Part shown: positions 4,275 to 6,082 of the stretch, one piece after another
Position numbering within the stretch: position 1 is the first letter of the stretch
Layout of the letters: the number at the start of each line of letters is the position of its first letter
Source: Helicobacteraceae bacterium
GTDB taxonomy: Bacteria > Campylobacterota > Campylobacteria > Campylobacterales > SZUA-545
Assembly: GCA_031276985.1 (NCBI GenBank)
Contig: JAISMA010000104.1
Location: forward strand, 1 to 6,082
DNA length: 6,082 nucleotides
Direction of reading: 5' to 3'
The notes under the pieces: generated by a model
Database searches by the model: none
Told to the model about the DNA's origin: nothing
What the model saw: only the letters and a program-made list of their open reading frames with translations
Translations under genes and position numbers: made by a program

Positions 4275-6082
4275 TTAATTGAGCGCGATTCGCGCCTGAA
4301 ACCATATAACGCGACCAGGTTCGTTCACCCTCGTCGTCTGCTCGTAGCCTTCCACGTTCGCGCCGCTTTTGCTGATGAATTCCGCGTAGGTTTTATCAAG
4401 AAGGTTATCGACTCCGATCGCGATCTGCGCCGTTTTGCCCCAGCGATACCCGCCGTTAATCGAAACGACGTTAAACGCCTTTGAGCCGCCCAAATCCTGC
4501 CCCACGATATTGCCGTGCTTTAGCGCGTAACGATTTTGCGCGTCGACAAAACGCCACAACGCGCCAAGCGACCACTCGCCGTTATCCCAATCCAGCCCGA
4601 ATCGGCTTTCAAACGGCGGAATCTGACCCAAAGGCAGATTGTCCGAATCGTTCTCGCCTCGCGTATAAGCCAAACTTAAGGAAGCCTTTAGGCTATCGCC
4701 AAACCGATAATCCGCGCCCGCCTCGCCGCCAAACGTCGTCGCTTTGACGTTTCGCGCCACGGTTACGGCGCTTCCCGCCTTGACGTATCCGCTATCGATC
4801 AAAATATAGTCGTCGATTTTGTTGTAAAAAGCCGAGACAAAGGTTTGCAGCCGATCGGATTTGTATGTCAAACCAATATCGATCTGATTGGTTTTTTCGG
4901 TCTCGATCCGATCGAAAGCGGAAGTCGTTTTCTCGCTTTGTTTGTTGATCGCCTCCCAAAAATCGGGCGCTCGCTCGCTTCGCCCAAAACCCGCGTACCA
5001 TACGCCGTCGTCCAAAAATCCGCCTTCGTAACGGACAAAACCGCCAAAAAGCGTTTCCGTTCGCTCTTTGCCCGCCGTCGCGCCCGTTTCGCGCTTGTCT
5101 TCGGCATCCCAAGCGTCGGCGCGCGCTCCGACGATTAGCGTATCGCTTGCGCCAAACTGCCGCGTAAGCTCGCCAAACAACCCGTAATCTTTGAACAAAG
5201 CGTTTTTGGCGTAGTCGTTTTCGTCGTAAGCGTTACTCATCGCTCCTTTTGGAGAGCCGCTTCGACTTCTATGCAGATTGATCGCCGCGTCCGCGCCCGT
5301 TATCAGCGACGCATCCTCGCCAAGCGCGAAGGTAAACTCCAGCCGCCCGCCTTCGGTTTTGCGATCGGGATTGGAAGCCATAGCCATAGCCGCGCCGCTT
5401 CGCAAGCTGTAATTGTCCATAACGTGATCTATATAATTGTGGTAGGCTTGAGCTTTGATCGCGTATAAAACGTCGCCGATTTCGGAGCTTTCAAACTTGA
5501 TCGCGTAATTTTCGCGGTCAAACGCGCTTCCGTCCATACCGCGATCGGCATACGCCGCTTCCGCCTCGCTTTTTACGCCTGAAATTTCCAGCGCCGTATT
5601 TTTGCTAGGCGTCCAGCCCAAAGCGGCGCTTACGCTTTCGCGCTCGTAACGCGAATGTACTTTCTTGCCGTCGCCGTCTTTGTAATCGCCCGATTTCGCG
5701 GCGCTAAACACGCCCTGCGCGTAAAACGACTCGTTGCCCGCTCTAACGTCCAAAAACCGATCGAGGCGATCGAAGCTCGCCGCCGTTAGCGCCAGCGTAG
5801 CTTTGCCGCCGCCCTCTTTGTCGAAGCCGCCGAGTTTGCGCTCAAATAGCGCCGTGCCTGCGGACGCGCCCATACCGTAGATGACGCTTTGCGGTCCTTT
5901 GATTAGCGTTACGCGATCGTAAGATTCGGGAAAAATGTAGGCTGTGGGCGGATCCATTCGTCCGCCGCACCCGCCTAATATCTGCGCGCCGTCAAGCAAA
6001 ATGTTCAAGCGCGAAGCCGCCGCGCCGCGAAACACTAGATCGCCGTCCGTTCCGCCCTTGCGGATTACGCTCATACCGGGAA
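4275..6082 (-). CDS. oprC: TonB-dependent copper receptor, OprC/NosA family (N-terminus outside window)
   Basis: Outer-membrane gated channel that takes up copper using energy from TonB-ExbB-ExbD. The gene reads leftward and is open to the window edge. The first Met in frame (6074) is preceded by Pro-Gly and is internal, since 'PGM-SVIRKGG' is mid-plug sequence. Signal peptide, TonB box and the start of the plug are therefore missing. Numbering from that Met, the plug has FRGAAASRLNILLDGA, GGCGGRMDPPTAY (C36, M40) and PESYDRVTLIKGPQSVIYG. The barrel fills the rest, with HVMDNYSLR (H217, M219), MAM (230-232) and GRSERAPDFWEA (364-375). C36xxxM40 and H217xM219 correspond to the CxxxM and HxM copper ligands described for Pseudomonas OprC. 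C36 is the only cysteine in the visible protein. The last residue is Asn instead of the usual Phe. It converges on the bPH2-like gene. No copper gene is visible beside it. Confidence 0.9.
   Translation of the reverse strand, partial: PGMSVIRKGGTDGDLVFRGAAASRLNILLDGAQILGGCGGRMDPPTAYIFPESYDRVTLIKGPQSVIYGMGASAGTALFERKLGGFDKEGGGKATLALTAASFDRLDRFLDVRAGNESFYAQGVFSAAKSGDYKDGDGKKVHSRYERESVSAALGWTPSKNTALEISGVKSEAEAAYADRGMDGSAFDRENYAIKFESSEIGDVLYAIKAQAYHNYIDHVMDNYSLRSGAAMAMASNPDRKTEGGRLEFTFALGEDASLITGADAAINLHRSRSGSPKGAMSNAYDENDYAKNALFKDYGLFGELTRQFGASDTLIVGARADAWDAEDKRETGATAGKERTETLFGGFVRYEGGFLDDGVWYAGFGRSERAPDFWEAINKQSEKTTSAFDRIETEKTNQIDIGLTYKSDRLQTFVSAFYNKIDDYILIDSGYVKAGSAVTVARNVKATTFGGEAGADYRFGDSLKASLSLAYTRGENDSDNLPLGQIPPFESRFGLDWDNGEWSLGALWRFVDAQNRYALKHGNIVGQDLGGSKAFNVVSINGGYRWGKTAQIAIGVDNLLDKTYAEFISKSGANVEGYEQTTRVNEPGRVIWFQARIALN

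Noticed and set aside
4236..4484. 82-codon plus-strand frame across the receptor end
   Set aside because: It is mostly antisense to the conserved receptor C-terminus, lacks a good ribosome binding site, and is Arg-rich as expected from a shadow frame.
6072..6074. ATG as the true start of the receptor
   Set aside because: The frame is open upstream (Pro-Gly before the Met), and there is no signal peptide after it. The sequence starts in the middle of the plug domain.
1..6082. CRISPR array, transposase, integrase or prophage
   Set aside because: No regularly spaced repeats of CRISPR length and no mobile-element protein were found on either strand. The tRNA shows no duplicated 3' end that would mark an integration site.

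Overview
The window looks like chromosomal DNA from a member of the Campylobacterota (Epsilonproteobacteria). The evidence is the protein sequences. ThrRS lacks the N-terminal TGS domain and carries NCVGHI where E. coli has NCPGH. IF3, L35 and L20 resemble the Helicobacter/Campylobacter proteins as I remember them, and the order thrS-infC-rpmI-rplT is the one I recall from Helicobacter. Base composition is close to 50% GC, higher than in the well-known pathogens of the phylum. The palindrome CGATCG is very abundant, which points to a less familiar lineage. No species can be named.

Bases 1-3182 form a plus-strand translation block. It starts with a complete tRNA-Val(GAC), followed by thrS, infC (overlapping thrS by 4 nt), rpmI (9 nt later) and rplT. 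The genes supply a charging enzyme, an initiation factor and two 50S proteins, and are probably co-transcribed at least from thrS to rpmI. The 114-nt gap before rplT is the only sizeable space in the block. It holds three GTTTAA copies at an exact 11-bp period, followed by two GNRA-capped hairpins that share a 9-nt repeat. This is the most likely place for undescribed regulation in the window.

Bases 3183-4013 hold an unrecognised 51-codon reading frame (3203-3358) whose start lies in the loop of a 9-bp inverted repeat. It is followed by a gene for a small inner-membrane protein with two membrane segments and a probable bacterial PH (bPH2) domain. That gene is visibly richer in AT than its neighbours.

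Bases 4014-4274 are a non-coding spacer between two convergent genes. It has inverted repeats but no convincing terminator. Bases 4275-6082 (minus strand) encode most of a TonB-dependent outer-membrane receptor of the OprC/NosA copper-receptor family. Its N-terminus is cut off by the right edge of the window. The two copper-binding motifs known from OprC (CxxxM in the plug, HxM in the barrel) are both present.

The window is mainly housekeeping plus one copper-uptake receptor. I see no defence system, phage, transposase or CRISPR array. The points worth following are small: the rplT leader, the 51-codon frame and the CGATCG enrichment.
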